From: Voacanga thouarsii
Lineage: Eukaryota > Streptophyta > Magnoliopsida > Gentianales > Apocynaceae
Direction: 5' to 3'
Assembly: GCA_026120185.1 (NCBI GenBank)
Contig: JANUWF010001264.1
Location: forward strand, 744,001 to 808,000
Length of the DNA: 64,000 nt
The translations under genes were made by a program, and so were the position numbers. This document shows, piece after piece, positions 24,370 to 35,583 of the stretch. Numbering within the stretch: position 1 is the first letter of the stretch; each line of letters starts with the position of its first letter. The notes under the pieces are model-generated. The model ran no database searches and was not told where the DNA came from. It saw only the letters and a program-made list of their open reading frames with translations.

Positions 24370-25434
24370 GCACTTTGCTTGTCCTCAAGCAAAGTATCAA
24401 AGGCAAGTAAGAAAAACACAAGGTTTTCAAGGAATCTCTTAAATCAATTCCAAAATGATATCTGTAATTCTTTCTTCATTGAAGAACATAAAACACAAGA
24501 TACTATATCATTCATAACAAATGCAAGACTTATGTAAGTGAATAGTGACTTAGTAGAACCATCCCAATACATTAACAATTTTCTCAAACCATTGGAATGA
24601 ATTTAGTTTAAAAAGAATATACATTCCATAAGCTTACTTTTCATACACTTTTTCTACTAATCCGAGACATATCATGATTCTACTTAGGTCAAAAAGGACT
24701 TTCAAGCTTGTAAGGTAAGTCTAGTGGCTTATAATATGGCTTGTCAAATGAAGGATATAGGAAAATCAACTATCAAAGAAGATGAGAGTTCGCAAGAAAA
24801 GGATAAACAAGATGTATCAATAATTTCCAAACTCTTCTTGCTCTCCTACTCCCAAATAAATCAAAACACATAACCTTGTTTAGCAATTACAGTTCAACTC
24901 AAGCAAATCTTGAGTTTTCTCTCTTCTTTTTTTTTTTCCCCTTTCAGCTTATTCATCAACTCTTCTCTATTTTTTCACAAGGTCACTCGAATTTTCAGCG
25001 ATGGTGTCAAGGAGTTGATGTAAACTCAACTTTTACAACTCAATCACCATTCCTCTTGTGATCTTTCTCTTTTTCTTTTTTTTTTCAATTTTCTCTTTTC
25101 TTTTATTTTTCAATGCTGCTATTCTTTTCTTTCTCAGTTTCTCTCTTTCCATCTTTCCTAGTAGCTTTTTGGTTTTCTTTTCTTGTTTTCAACCTTTCTT
25201 TTTCTTTCTCCGCTTTCCTTTCTTTCTCTTTTTCTTTTCTAGCTCAACACAAATATTGATGCATGACTGACAATAAAGAGTTATGATCTTTCTCCAAGTA
25301 TTCTCCCTCAACTTTCTCTTACATGCACTTTTATCCATCAAGAGCAATTAAAGATTTGGAAGAATTATTCAAACTCTCAGAAAGAAAACAATGGACAAAG
25401 TATGATAACAGGTTTTAAGAAAAAAATTCACCAA
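24370..25434 (-). other. 3' non-coding region of D with long purine tract
   Basis: No coding domain is seen. About 24895-25255 is almost wholly pyrimidine on the plus strand, with runs of T and CTTT/CTCT, which makes a long polypurine stretch on the element's sense strand. A related region appears again at 37117-37685. Confidence 0.65.
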
Positions 25435-25439
25435 TGTAG
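25435..25439. repeat. Target-site duplication of solo B LTR, left copy
   Basis: TGTAG is repeated exactly at 27167-27171. Confidence 0.9.
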
Positions 25440-27166
25440 TATTGGGTATCTCAGGCATGTATCCTATACGGCACAGAGAAAAAAAAAATGAGATACCATC
25501 CCAGGATCCGCATATGCATGGAAAAGAAGACATAAAGATGACAAGGGTAATAGCTTTTTACCTTTATTTGATCGTGTGAACATAAAAAATTTCTTCTTCA
25601 AGTCAAGGCATGATCCAACAATCCTCTTGATCAAACTCAACGATAGTTGAACGTCTAACCGCTATAATCATAGTGTCTGATTATCTCTAACAGTAATCCA
25701 TACAGAGGAATACTCAAGCACCAAAATTTCCTGTGCTAGCTAAAAAAGATGGTGGCTAGGATTCTTCACAGGAACAATCGAGAGAGAGAGAGAGAGAGAG
25801 AGAAGAAAAGAAGGTTTAGGTGGCTGCAATTATCATTTGAATCCCACTCTAGGGTTTTTCGTTATATCATCATAAAATCGAAAAATTCACTGAAAACCTA
25901 GAATTCTAAAACAGTTAGAGTTCCATAATTGTAATTGGAAACATCAAGTTTTCACAATTATAATTTGGACAAAAAATTAGAACTAATTATAATTGGTCCA
26001 CAACAACTTCTCTTTCTCGCAATTCACCCCACTATACTATCAAATAACATCTTGAGTATATAATCCTCTATTGCGTGTGACCTATTAGGTTTCCCAATCA
26101 ATTGGTAGCAAACATGAATTAATCCAAACGTCTTTGAGATTAATAATCTAAAATTAATTAGAATTAATCCTATTAATTCTATTCAGGATTGGTTTATTAA
26201 TTCATCAATTAATAAACCCATATTCCCATATCATGACCGATATCTAGCAACACATCATACCACCTAAAAGTCCAGAAAGTCAAGTGGCTTGACATAAACC
26301 CTTCAATAACAAACTATAGTGTAATTAATTCATTTTACCATACAATTTCTCATTCAGTTTTGAGTACGAAATTAGTGCCAACTCCCTTCAGAATATATAT
26401 TAATTCTGGCTCGAATATAATAGTACTTGTACAAAGAACCCACTATTCTAGATGTGTATCAATTGGAACTGTTTCCAATACACATTCACCTGGGCTAAGG
26501 ACTTCTTGAGTAGTAATTTCTATAAGTGGCCGTGAGATATTCGCCCTACTATTAGGAGTGGTGAATCCTTTATTGACCCTCTCGACTACTTTCGTTTACC
26601 TCATAATGTACCCAATATCCATCCTATAGGTAGCCCTCGATTGAGCTCCAGAGATTGGAATCAAAGTACAATACTTAGCAAACAATGTACCTTGGAGATC
26701 TCAAGTTTAAGGATACTTGCACGTTTGGTATATTGAGATTATATCACTGTCACTAAATAGTTATCCATGTGATTATCTCAAAGCTAGGTTATCCAATGAA
26801 CTTGTTTCATTAACAAACATCCATGTGTTAACTTTGAGTAACTCAATACTCATGGATATGAGAACTACCGCCTCGATCAAATCAGGAAGTCTAACAGATG
26901 CTAGTCTTAACGTATTAATGATGTCTTGTCTCTTTAATACTATGACTAGGGACTATTTAAGTACAACACTATACAGTGTAGTGGGAATCTTATATCATGA
27001 TTTCTATCATGATTTTCTTAGCACAATGTTGTACTAGGGACTTATCGTACAGTTATATTACTCTAAAGTAAATAAAAGAAATTGTAAAATAAATAATGCC
27101 TTTTATTACAATAAAATATGTCATATACAATGTATAAGTGATTACCTCTAGGGCACAATACTAACA
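25440..27166 (-). mobile_element. Solo family B LTR nested in D
   Basis: This complete 1.73-kb LTR (TATTGGGTATC...ACTAACA) is bounded by a perfect 5-bp duplication TGTAG (25435-25439 and 27167-27171). No internal sequence accompanies it, so it is a solo LTR left by LTR-LTR recombination. It holds a (GA)n tract near 25783-25802. The plus-strand end is TA rather than TG. Confidence 0.95.
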
Positions 27167-27171
27167 TGTAG
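27167..27171. repeat. Target-site duplication of solo B LTR, right copy
   Basis: TGTAG, identical to 25435-25439. Confidence 0.9.
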
Positions 27172-27649
27172 GCTCAAAATAGGCACTAGGGATAATATAA
27201 AAAATAGGTAGGCTTGAAAAGCTCAAACTATCCAAAGAAGGCCTATTACCGTCATCTCTAAGTTAAATCATGAATGTCTTTCTTATTTCGCTTCGAGAGG
27301 TATTCAAGTAAGTTCTAGAATGCTCCATGAATTTTAGTAGAAAAAAATCGGTTTATGAACAATGTAACGCATATGATCAAGAACTACTTAGTCCAAGTGC
27401 GTGCATAAAGTCTTGCATAAGCCATAAATGATATAGAACATATGCTCTATAATCTATCATAAAGACATACATTAAGAATACAGCTTGAAATCTCAAAGAA
27501 AATCAGAAAAAATCTTGAAAAGTTTTGCTCACAAGAAGGATAAAGGATTAAAGAATGATGTATAAAAGAATTTTCAATCAAACCACTCCCCTACACTTAA
27601 ACTGGACATTGTCCTCAATGGGCAAATAAATAGAACATAGAATAAACAA
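27172..27649 (-). other. D non-coding region with second PPT-like motif
   Basis: At 27583-27625 the minus strand reads CATTGAGGACAATG, then TTTAAGTGTAGGGGAGTGG. It has the same architecture as the PPT at the LTR border (24354). No coding domain is seen in the rest. Confidence 0.6.
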
Positions 27650-29125
27650 TGCCATAGGACAAAAAACATAAAGGAAAAGGGATAAGAAAGACAATACTTC
27701 CAGATATTATGCAATTTGTTGTACAAGCATTGTGTTCTTGGAGAAAGAGGCATTGGCAAAGTACCTAAAAAGAAAAATACAAAAGAGCACACCAAAGCAT
27801 AAAAACTAGAAAACAAAAACTAAAGAAAGAAATTAATACAAACGAAGAAATGTAAGCAAGAACTAACTAGAAAAGACATGAAAGCCAAAGGAAAAATAAT
27901 AGTGTACCATAAGAGAAAGTGTGGAACAATCAGCTCAATCCTCCTCCTCATCATCATCAGTAGGTGTGGAAATGCCCTCACCACCATGTTATCCTGGAAA
28001 ATGCTGCCTCCATTCAGCCCATTGTTGCTCCATAGTAGCTTACTGCTGGGCAATGTTGTCGATAGAGCCCTACAAGCGTAGGAGCATCTCCGTCTACTGG
28101 GCTAACTGTCCCAGCCCGGTAGTCTCAAAGTCAGTCCTAGGTTGGGACTGAGAACTACTAGCTCCTGCACGTGCTGGTGGCTGTAGGTGCTCCTCTTCCA
28201 CAGGGGATGGCCTAACCTGATCGGGATACCTGGCCTCTTGGGAGGTGAGCCACTTTTTCAATTCCTTGTTGTACTTGTACCCACAACTCAGCAGTGTTTG
28301 TTCCGTAACCATATCGTGCTCAGTGGTGGCCTCTATCAATTCTCCCTCAGTACCAACACCAAAGTCTTCCAGAATTTTCATGATAACTAGAGGGAAGACG
28401 AAGGCTTTGGTAGAGAGATGGTGATGAACCACATCCCTAGTGGATTGTATAATAATGGGTGCAAGAGAGATTCATCATCCTATGCAAAATATAGGTGTCA
28501 ATAAGGCAGGTCTTATTAAAACCACTGGCACGGGGTACAACATTGAACCCAAACATATAGACTAGAGCTCTAAAGTTGGTACCAAGGTCATTGTTCGAAT
28601 AGAAACTATTGGCCTACATGGCATTATGCTTATACAACCCTAGAGTGGCTCTAGTCCCACTATCATCCCAATTAAGGTCAGAAAGAATTTTTTTTTATTG
28701 TTAACATCTATCCCTAGCTAAGAATCATCATCAAACACCTAGAGAAGATTAGCTAAGTGATTTTGTGTGATGGTAATGGGGATTCCTTTCACTCTGGTCT
28801 CAATGTGGGGAAGGTGTTTATTTCCCTTGTCAACCATGTTGGCATAGAATTCTTTGATTAGCACGGGACAACATTTCCTTTTTTGCTGTACTATCGATCC
28901 CCATCCTAGCCTCCTAAACATCATTCCTAATTTAAAGGTACGGTCTAGGGTAGCTATGAATGTACGCTCTACAATGATCATGTCAGATGCTCTCCTATTA
29001 TACCATTCCTCACATGATGGATCGATAAACTCAGTTGGTCTAAGGAACAAGGGATTGATGGATGAGGGGACTGAGGAAGAGGAAGCTCTCGCCCTTTCAG
29101 AGGATTGACCCTGTGCTCTAGACAT
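27650..29125 (-). pseudogene. Athila-type extra ORF (env position; Transposase_32-like domain)
   Basis: Athila elements carry an additional ORF after pol, sometimes called env-like, whose function is unproven. The best start is MSRAQGQ at 29125, since the residues upstream look like leader. A Ser-rich N-terminus is followed by the domain known as putative plant transposon protein (VERTFIATLDRTF, LIKEFYANMVDKG, GIPITITQNHLANLL). After stops between 28738 and 28433, the frame resumes at 28432-28094 (VFPLVIMKILEDFGV, Ser/Gln/Pro-rich tail). An acidic DDDEEED run and hydrophobic segments follow at 27820-28000 (YTIIFPLAFMSFLVSSC). It is broken by several stops, and the hydrophobic end may be a relic membrane segment. 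Confidence 0.7.
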
Positions 29126-29403
29126 GTTGTCAAGTGAGTAGTGGTGAAAAGAGAAGGATAGAACAAATGAGCTCAAAGAAGTACAAAGGGGTGTAGCTAC
29201 CCATTTTAAACACAATCCTCAACTCTCACTCAAATCTCAACCAATCTTACAACAATAGTGCCTAAACTCCTTCAATGTATATCACACTCTCAACAACAAC
29301 TAATTCAATCTCTTCCAATCAATTCAACATAACCAATCACAAAACTAAAAGTAAACAAAAAATGGCTTCAATGTTTTCCATGACTTTGATCCTGTGGATT
29401 TTC
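29126..29403 (-). other. Short spacer between D gag and extra ORF
   Basis: Only about 280 bp separate the end of gag from the extra ORF. In a full Athila element this is where protease, RT, RNase H and integrase lie. It is AT-rich with no domain. Confidence 0.6.
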
Positions 29404-30264
29404 CTAAGCGTTTCCTGGCAATGTTCTGGCTTGACGATCCCCCAGTAGTTTGGCTAGTAGACCAATTTGGTTTTTCAAGTTGCGCATGGAGGCTTCTAGG
29501 TTCCTTGTTGTAATATCGACCCCTTGGAACTTAGACTCTGTTGTACTTACCAATTGGCCAATCAATTCCTCCAATGGTGGCTTTGAAGGTGCTGCATTAT
29601 TGTTCATGGGGGTTTGGTCCTTTGATTTTCTCCAAAATTTAAAGAACCCTGCCTAGGTTAGTTTCCATTAATCTAAGAGAAATTAGGGTGATTTCTCCAA
29701 CCAGGATTTTAAGTAGAGATATAAGGGTTGTTACTTGGACGTACATTACCTGGCCGTAGATTCTTGGAGTAAACCCATATTTTGGCATTCATGATTTGGG
29801 TGCCCCTCTCTACAGAAATCACAACTTAAGTTCAATACCTGGCCTTGAGGCATCACCATTTGTTCCATCTTCTGAGTCAAGGCATCCATCTTAGTCTCCA
29901 ATATTACCACAACATCCACTTTGTATGCTCCTTGCACACAAGCTCTAGACCGTGTACTTTCCCTAGAATAGTTATTAGAAGCTAGATTTTTAATAAGATA
30001 GAATACTTATTTCTAATGCCCACTCATCTAGCTTCTAATGCACATGCCAAGTGGTGGACTCTTCTGCAGGGGGTTCTATCAATCATGAGAATACCCACTT
30101 GGCAAACTTGAGGCTATTCAAAAAGATGAGCGTCTGCATTCCCAACTCAAATCCGTGGTGTGGGCATTTTCTCAACATTTCCTTGAATCTCTCCCAAATT
30201 TCATACATGGGCTCAGAATCTAATTGTTGGAAGGCAAATATCTCATTCATAAATTTGGCTATCC
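29404..30264 (-). pseudogene. Athila-like Gag, C-terminal half (element D)
   Basis: Gag packages the RNA. From 30264 downward the minus strand encodes FMNEIFAFQQLDSEPMYEIW, then RFKEMLRKCPHHG, the hallmark of Athila/Tat Gag. Next comes a knuckle at about 29830 (CDFCREGHPNHEC, CX2CX4HX4C) and the C-terminal segment LKNQIGLLAKLLGDRQ, then LPGNA. Stops and frame changes separate the pieces. The N-terminal half is at 34806-35209, split off by the solo A LTR. The open frame that starts upstream of 30264 begins inside that LTR and is chimeric. Confidence 0.85.
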
Positions 30265-30269
30265 TAGCG
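30265..30269. repeat. Target-site duplication of solo A LTR in D, left copy
   Basis: TAGCG here and TAGCT at 34801-34805 match at 4 of 5 bases. Confidence 0.75.
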
Positions 30270-30654
30270 TGTAACACCCCGCTACCTAGGCCTACCAGGG
30301 TCGGGGATATCGCCCCCTCCAAAGGACAATGGGTCTTTATAACTAGGCCACACAAATAAAATAGCGGAATAAAAATAATACTTTAACTTAAAATTTATTA
30401 AAACCTAGAATGAATCCAAGAATTCCCAAAAGAAAAACAAATCCGTAAATAAAATCATCCATTCTCAACTCCCCAAAGCAATACATAAAAATAAAAGACA
30501 ACATTCTCTTCCAAGGCAGATAACACTAGCTACTCATCCCCACAGCAGGATCGACCTGAAATCATGGTAAAAAGATGATAAGACAGAAATCTCAGTAAGC
30601 CCGTGTGTGCTTTGGGTGTTCAGTGAAAACAGTTAGTGGATGCAAAGTGTGAAA

Positions 30655-31045
30655 TCTTTATAAGAGAAATATTGGCAAGCAATAAACATTCGTCAAAAGC
30701 AAGAATGGTGTTTTCCTCTTTTTAAAACCATAAAAGTACACAATAAAATCAATCACTCATAAAGGTGGTCATAGGTTACCACATGTTGGGCCCCATAACC
30801 ATACAATGGTCAGAATACCACACTTTGTGCAGACTGACAAAAGAAATACTGGCAAGCAATGAATGATGTTCAAAAACAAGAGTGGCATTTTTTCTTTCAA
30901 ACCATACAAGTACAATAAAATCAACTACTCAAAAAGGGTGGTCATGGGTTACCACACGTTGGGCCCCATTTTCACATGGTCAGTATGCCATACTTTGTGC
31001 AAAGTACCGGTCAGAATGCCACACTTTGTGCAGACTGACAAAAGC
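30655..31045. repeat. Tandem duplication within A LTR
   Basis: Two diverged copies, each about 190 bp, run from GAGAAATATTGGCAAGC to CACACTTTGTGCAGACTGAC. The second copy begins at about 30840. Other A LTRs have this segment once. Confidence 0.85.
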
Positions 31046-34000
31046 TAGGTGATCGGCCTACCGGGCAAGATACTCCTCATTCTCTACACCCAAACAACAA
31101 CCGGGTGTCCATTCTGGCAAAACACAGTCACTTGATTGAAAAGAACACTGCTAGCTCGGACCGGCATGACTAAGTAGTACTGACGTTTCTCAAAGTTGAG
31201 CTTATCTTCTGGAGGTGGCCTCCTGCCAGAAGACTCACTCTTGCTCTTCAAAACTAGTACTACTAGCCTACCCTAATTGAGTACTCAACGTAACGTTTCC
31301 CACTTGGGAAAAATGAACAAAACATAGTTTCACTTGAAAATGGCAATTAAGGTTTTCCAAAGTTTGGGGCAAAATTGGTTTTGGAAAGAATTTTAGGTTT
31401 TGAGTAAAACCGCCCCTTGATTTACAAATAATTTATTTTTCTAAAATGAGAATGGAAATAATCCTCAATTGCCTTTACAGAAATGAGTGACCGTGCACTC
31501 TACATTTGGCTTGCCATAAAAAAATATCATTTTTCATCGAACAGGTTTTATGCAGGAGCTTACCTAATCTTTGCTCACAACAAAGGTTTCCAACAGCTGA
31601 GCTAACCCCGCATGGGGTAAATACAAAACACAATCAAACTCAAGCCAAAGATTCACTTTCAGAAATAAAACTAACTCAACTTACTACAATCATGTCCCTA
31701 GTGTCCCAAGCTTTAAGGCTCGATAATAAATAAAAAGGGTTTATAAAATAAATCTAGTTTGATATTAAAATAATTAGAGTTTGGGAAATAGGTACTAATA
31801 AGTTGAAGGTTTAAATCTTGCTAAAATAATTTAGAGTTTATTTGATGAAAAGTCCTAGGTGGAATTAGGTAAAATAATGATTTATTAATAATTTAGTTGT
31901 TAGAGAATAATTGATAATTAAAATTAGTTGGAAATAAATTTTAATAAGTCTTGATTGAAAGATACTAAATAAATTTTAGTAGGTTTTGGTTAAAAGATAA
32001 TAATTAAATTTTAATAGTAAATATTTTACTTATTATGATTATTTTCATAAAAGGATTTATTTGATATTATCATTTTATATATAATATCTATATATTTTAT
32101 TTTCCTAGCAAAAGATATTATCTATTTGACTAAAATATCCTTATTATATATATAATATTCCAAATCTACCCTTCTTAGGGTTTTTTCAAACTTACTTAGC
32201 AAAATCATATTATTAAATATTTTATTCATGAAATAAAAATTAGCTTAGGGACAACTAAATCATGATTATACTTCTATGGCTAACCACAATCAAGGACATA
32301 TACAATCCTTCAATTCATCAAATCATCCAAATCATGCATATAAGCATAGATCTAACGATATTGAGACATTATCTAACCTTTTCTAGCATAAATATGATCA
32401 TGGCTTCAATAATCCAACATGAATATAAATCCTATTCACCAAAGGTGACATAATCTCTAGCATACTTGATCACAAATACTACCTATGACATGAGGACATG
32501 CATTAAACCTCAAATCATCATACAATCAACCAAGATAATCCATCCATGCATAAATCCCATCTCCATCATACTCATACATACATTCATGCTTCAACCTCAA
32601 CAATATATACTCAAACCTTATCCGCAATCCATCTTCTATCAACATCATCCTAGAGACATGAATCTGGAATTTAAAAGAAGGGTTAAAATGGCTTACATGA
32701 TTGATGAATTCCTTGAAGTAGTTTCGAATGAATCTCAAGCCCTAGATGCCTAAATCCGTCCAAATGAGATGAATGAAGAATGGCCATGGAGAAGAAACCA
32801 TTCGGCCAAGTAAGTGAGTGGTTCAGCCAAGAGAAAGAGAGAGAGAGAAGAAGAAGAGATCATTAGCATGCTTAAACACACATATGTTCATTAGAGATTG
32901 AAGATTAGCGAAGATGAAGTTGATTGAATAATCCTACCTTGAAGGTGTTCTTAAGCCTTCACAAAATTTCTAGTTTTTTATCCAAAAGTGCAAGTTGGAT
33001 TTTAGAGTTTGATGTTAAAAATGGTACGGATGGACTCACAGCAATGAATAGATGAAATCTGGAATTTTTAGAGGTAGTTTGAAGTGATTTGGAGAGGTAT
33101 TGGGTGAAAGGAAGGAGTAGGTGTTCTTGGTGTACTATGTGTTCTTGAAGGTTGAAGAGAGTAGAGAGTTTTTGGATGGAGGCTACCAAAATTCTATGAG
33201 GATTAGGGTTGCCGATTTTCTGTAGGGTTTAGGTAGATGGTTTTTCTGGTTTGGAAGGGAAAATGAAAGGCTAGTTGTTGGAATCCTTGAAGAATATTTT
33301 TATGAAGCAAATTTGGAAACTAAATATTCAAGAATATCTTTGATTATGGAAGAGCTCTTGGAAATCTGCCATGGCCGACTGCTTGTGTAGAATTTTGGCT
33401 GGATGAAAGCTGGTTGAAGGAGGCTAATGGTGGCCAAAATTAAGGAGTCTAATGGTGAAGGAGAAGTCTGGTTATTTGGGGAATGCATTATGGGGAGTTG
33501 CTAAACAAAGGTGTCTGGAATTTTGGAAATCAATCAAGCTAAATTGCAGGGATTTGTTGGAGAGATTTTTGGACAGCCATTGCTGAATTTCGTGCAAAAG
33601 CTTAAGGGGGACAATGGTGCTCTGCTACTGGAGGTTTAAGAAAGGCTTTTGTAGAATAAAGTTGGTGTTTCGGCTAGGAGAAAAATAGAAAATAAAACTG
33701 GAACTTGGACTGCCCAGAATTTTCGCTGGGTAGAATTTTTCTGGGCAGATTTTCGGCTGCCATTTCCAACCGACTTGCAGAGGGTTTGAAGGGGGACTTC
33801 AAGGTTTTTCAAGGCTGGTTTCCAGCCTTCTTCATGGAGGAAAAACATGGCTAAGGTGCTGCACAAAATCTGGAAGAAAACAGCTTGGTTTTGGACTCTC
33901 AAAGTGGCGATTTGTACAGGAATTTTTCCTGTTGTTGCTCCAGCTTTGAGCAGTCCGAAAATGGCTAAGAAATTCAGATTGTAAACTGATCCTAAAGAAC

Positions 34001-34488
34001 ATTTTTTTGGCAGCATTTGGAAGGAAATTTTAGCTAAGAAAGTCGACAATTTGAAGGCACAACAAGCTGGAAAATTTCAGTTCATTCCAAGAAGGAAGAT
34101 GAACTAGCTAGAGGGAATTTTCAGCCAACTCACTAGAGGGATTTTTCCTCTTGGAACTTCCCACAACTCTTCCACATTTTTCAGACCATAAGAAGTCTTT
34201 TACCAAGACATTTTGATCCTACAAGATCACAACACTTTACTGAAATTTTTGGGAAAAAAGAATGGCTAAAATCACTTAATCAAACTAATGAGTTGAGAAT
34301 TAAGGAAAAATCAAAGATCAAGGAAAAAATGAATTCCCTTTGGGAAATTCGAGTAGGTAAGGGTGTAGAATGAGGTTGCTCCTAACATGTCTCTCTTAGG
34401 ACATCATCCCTACCTTACTCCAAGCTCATAAGGCCGAAATTACTCTTCCCCAAGCAAAAATAAAATTAAATCAAGCTAAAGCTTCCAT

Positions 34489-34556
34489 GATGGAATTTGA
34501 ACCCTAGTCTTCAATAATTAATTCTAAGGCTCTAACCACTAAACCACATCAACTCT
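34489..34556 (-). other. tRNA-like sequence in A LTR (U3)
   Basis: On the minus strand box A TGGTTTAGTGG is perfect and box B GGTTCAAATTC has one mismatch. It sits at the same LTR position as in the other copies. Confidence 0.6.
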
Positions 34557-34800
34557 TGCTGATATTTTCCCTAGAAAAATTATTTTCTATTCAATCCACA
34601 AGCTATTTCCCTATTTTCACCTCTGGCAAAAATTACCATTTTGCCCTTCTCACACAATACTCATCAACAAGACTTCAAGACAATAAAACTCAAATCTAAA
34701 GCACATAAAAATCATATAGAAATATATTTAATCATGAAATATAATATGATATGCATCCCAACCCCCTTACTTTAAGGTTGGTTTTGACTGGGGTTTCACA

Positions 34801-34805
34801 TAGCT
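34801..34805. repeat. Target-site duplication of solo A LTR in D, right copy
   Basis: TAGCT, partner of TAGCG at 30265-30269. Confidence 0.75.
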
Positions 34806-35209
34806 GAAGGGAAATATTTGGCCAGAAATTTTTCAGCTTGGGCATTCCAAGTAGTGATGGAACCTGTAGGTAAAAACTTTAACCGAGATTTGGCTCTAGC
34901 CCTTAAAGAAAAAGGAAAAAGTCTTAACTTTATGGCATCCTTAGAAATACCATTCATTTTAAAAGTACCACAAATCTCAAGGAAACTAGCTAAATGGGCA
35001 TTGGAATCTTCTTTAGGTAGCCCATCAAATTGAACCATGTTTTGGACCATCTGCATAATATTAGGCTTTATTTCAAAATTATTCGCATCCACCCTAGGCC
35101 TAGTGATACTCGAGCTTGTGCCCGAGATTGCAGGTTTCACAAAGTCATCCATAACCCTCCTATTCTTCCCAGCATTGTTATTTTGAGCACCATCCATGTC
35201 GAAAATCAA
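34806..35209 (-). pseudogene. Athila-like Gag, N-terminal half (element D)
   Basis: From 35209 downward this encodes the conserved Athila Gag core: FEIKPNIMQMVQNMVQFDGL, HLASFLEICGTFKMNG, IKLRLFPFSLRARAKSRL, TTWNAQAEKFLAKYFP. The frame then runs into the inserted A LTR and stops within a few bases. About 134 codons survive before the break, and the rest of the protein is at 30264-29404. Confidence 0.9.
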
Positions 35210-35560
35210 GTTCCTTTGGATTGTCTAGCAGATCTTTGATAGTGTCCTTTCGATTTCAGTGTCAAAATCGACTATCTCGCCTTCGGATTTTCGAGTCATG
35301 TACCAAGAATAACACCTAGAAAAGAAAAGAAGTGAGTTAGATAACAGGATTCATGATTACAACAAAATTAAAAGATTACAAAGTGAACCAATAGAACATA
35401 GTCAAAGTTAATACGTTAGGTCATAAGGGTATACACAGATACACAAGATACAAAAGATAGCACTTTTTTGCGAAAAGAACAATTGTACATATTCACATAT
35501 TTACCAATTTACATATTTACATGGTTAAATCAACAAAATCTAAGCTTTCAAGATATTGTT
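35210..35560 (-). other. 5' untranslated region of element D
   Basis: This is AT-rich sequence between gag and the primer-binding site, with no coding domain. Confidence 0.6.
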
Positions 35561-35577
35561 CTTCGGCAACGGCAGCA
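35561..35577 (-). other. Primer-binding site, tRNA-Asp type (element D)
   Basis: The plus strand CTTCGGCAACGGCAGCA resembles the 3' end of plant tRNA-Asp (CCCCGGCAACGGCGCCA), with three mismatches. tRNA-Asp priming is characteristic of Athila elements. It lies six bases from the LTR. Confidence 0.8.
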
Positions 35578-35583
35578 AAAACT

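Larger units (their letters stand above)
30270..34800 (-). mobile_element. Solo family A LTR nested in D gag
   Basis: This complete A LTR (TGTAACACCCC...GGGGTTTCACA) has no internal sequence and disrupts the Athila-like gag. The gag reading frame matches up across the site when the LTR and one TAGC(G/T) copy are disregarded. At 4.53 kb it is the longest copy, partly because of a tandem duplication of about 190 bp at about 30655-31045. It contains the tRNA-like stretch at 34489-34556 and a short GA-rich tract near 32826-32849. Confidence 0.93.

Noticed and set aside
25058..25270. A Phe-rich hydrophobic peptide
   Set aside because: It is an artefact of translating a poly-pyrimidine tract.
27574..28053. 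A retroviral envelope protein
   Set aside because: There are only hydrophobic fragments after a plant-specific domain, with no surface/transmembrane architecture or fusion peptide visible. It is described as an extra ORF of unproven function.
30083..30355. A 90-codon protein starting at 30355
   Set aside because: It starts in the solo A LTR and runs into the broken Athila-like gag.
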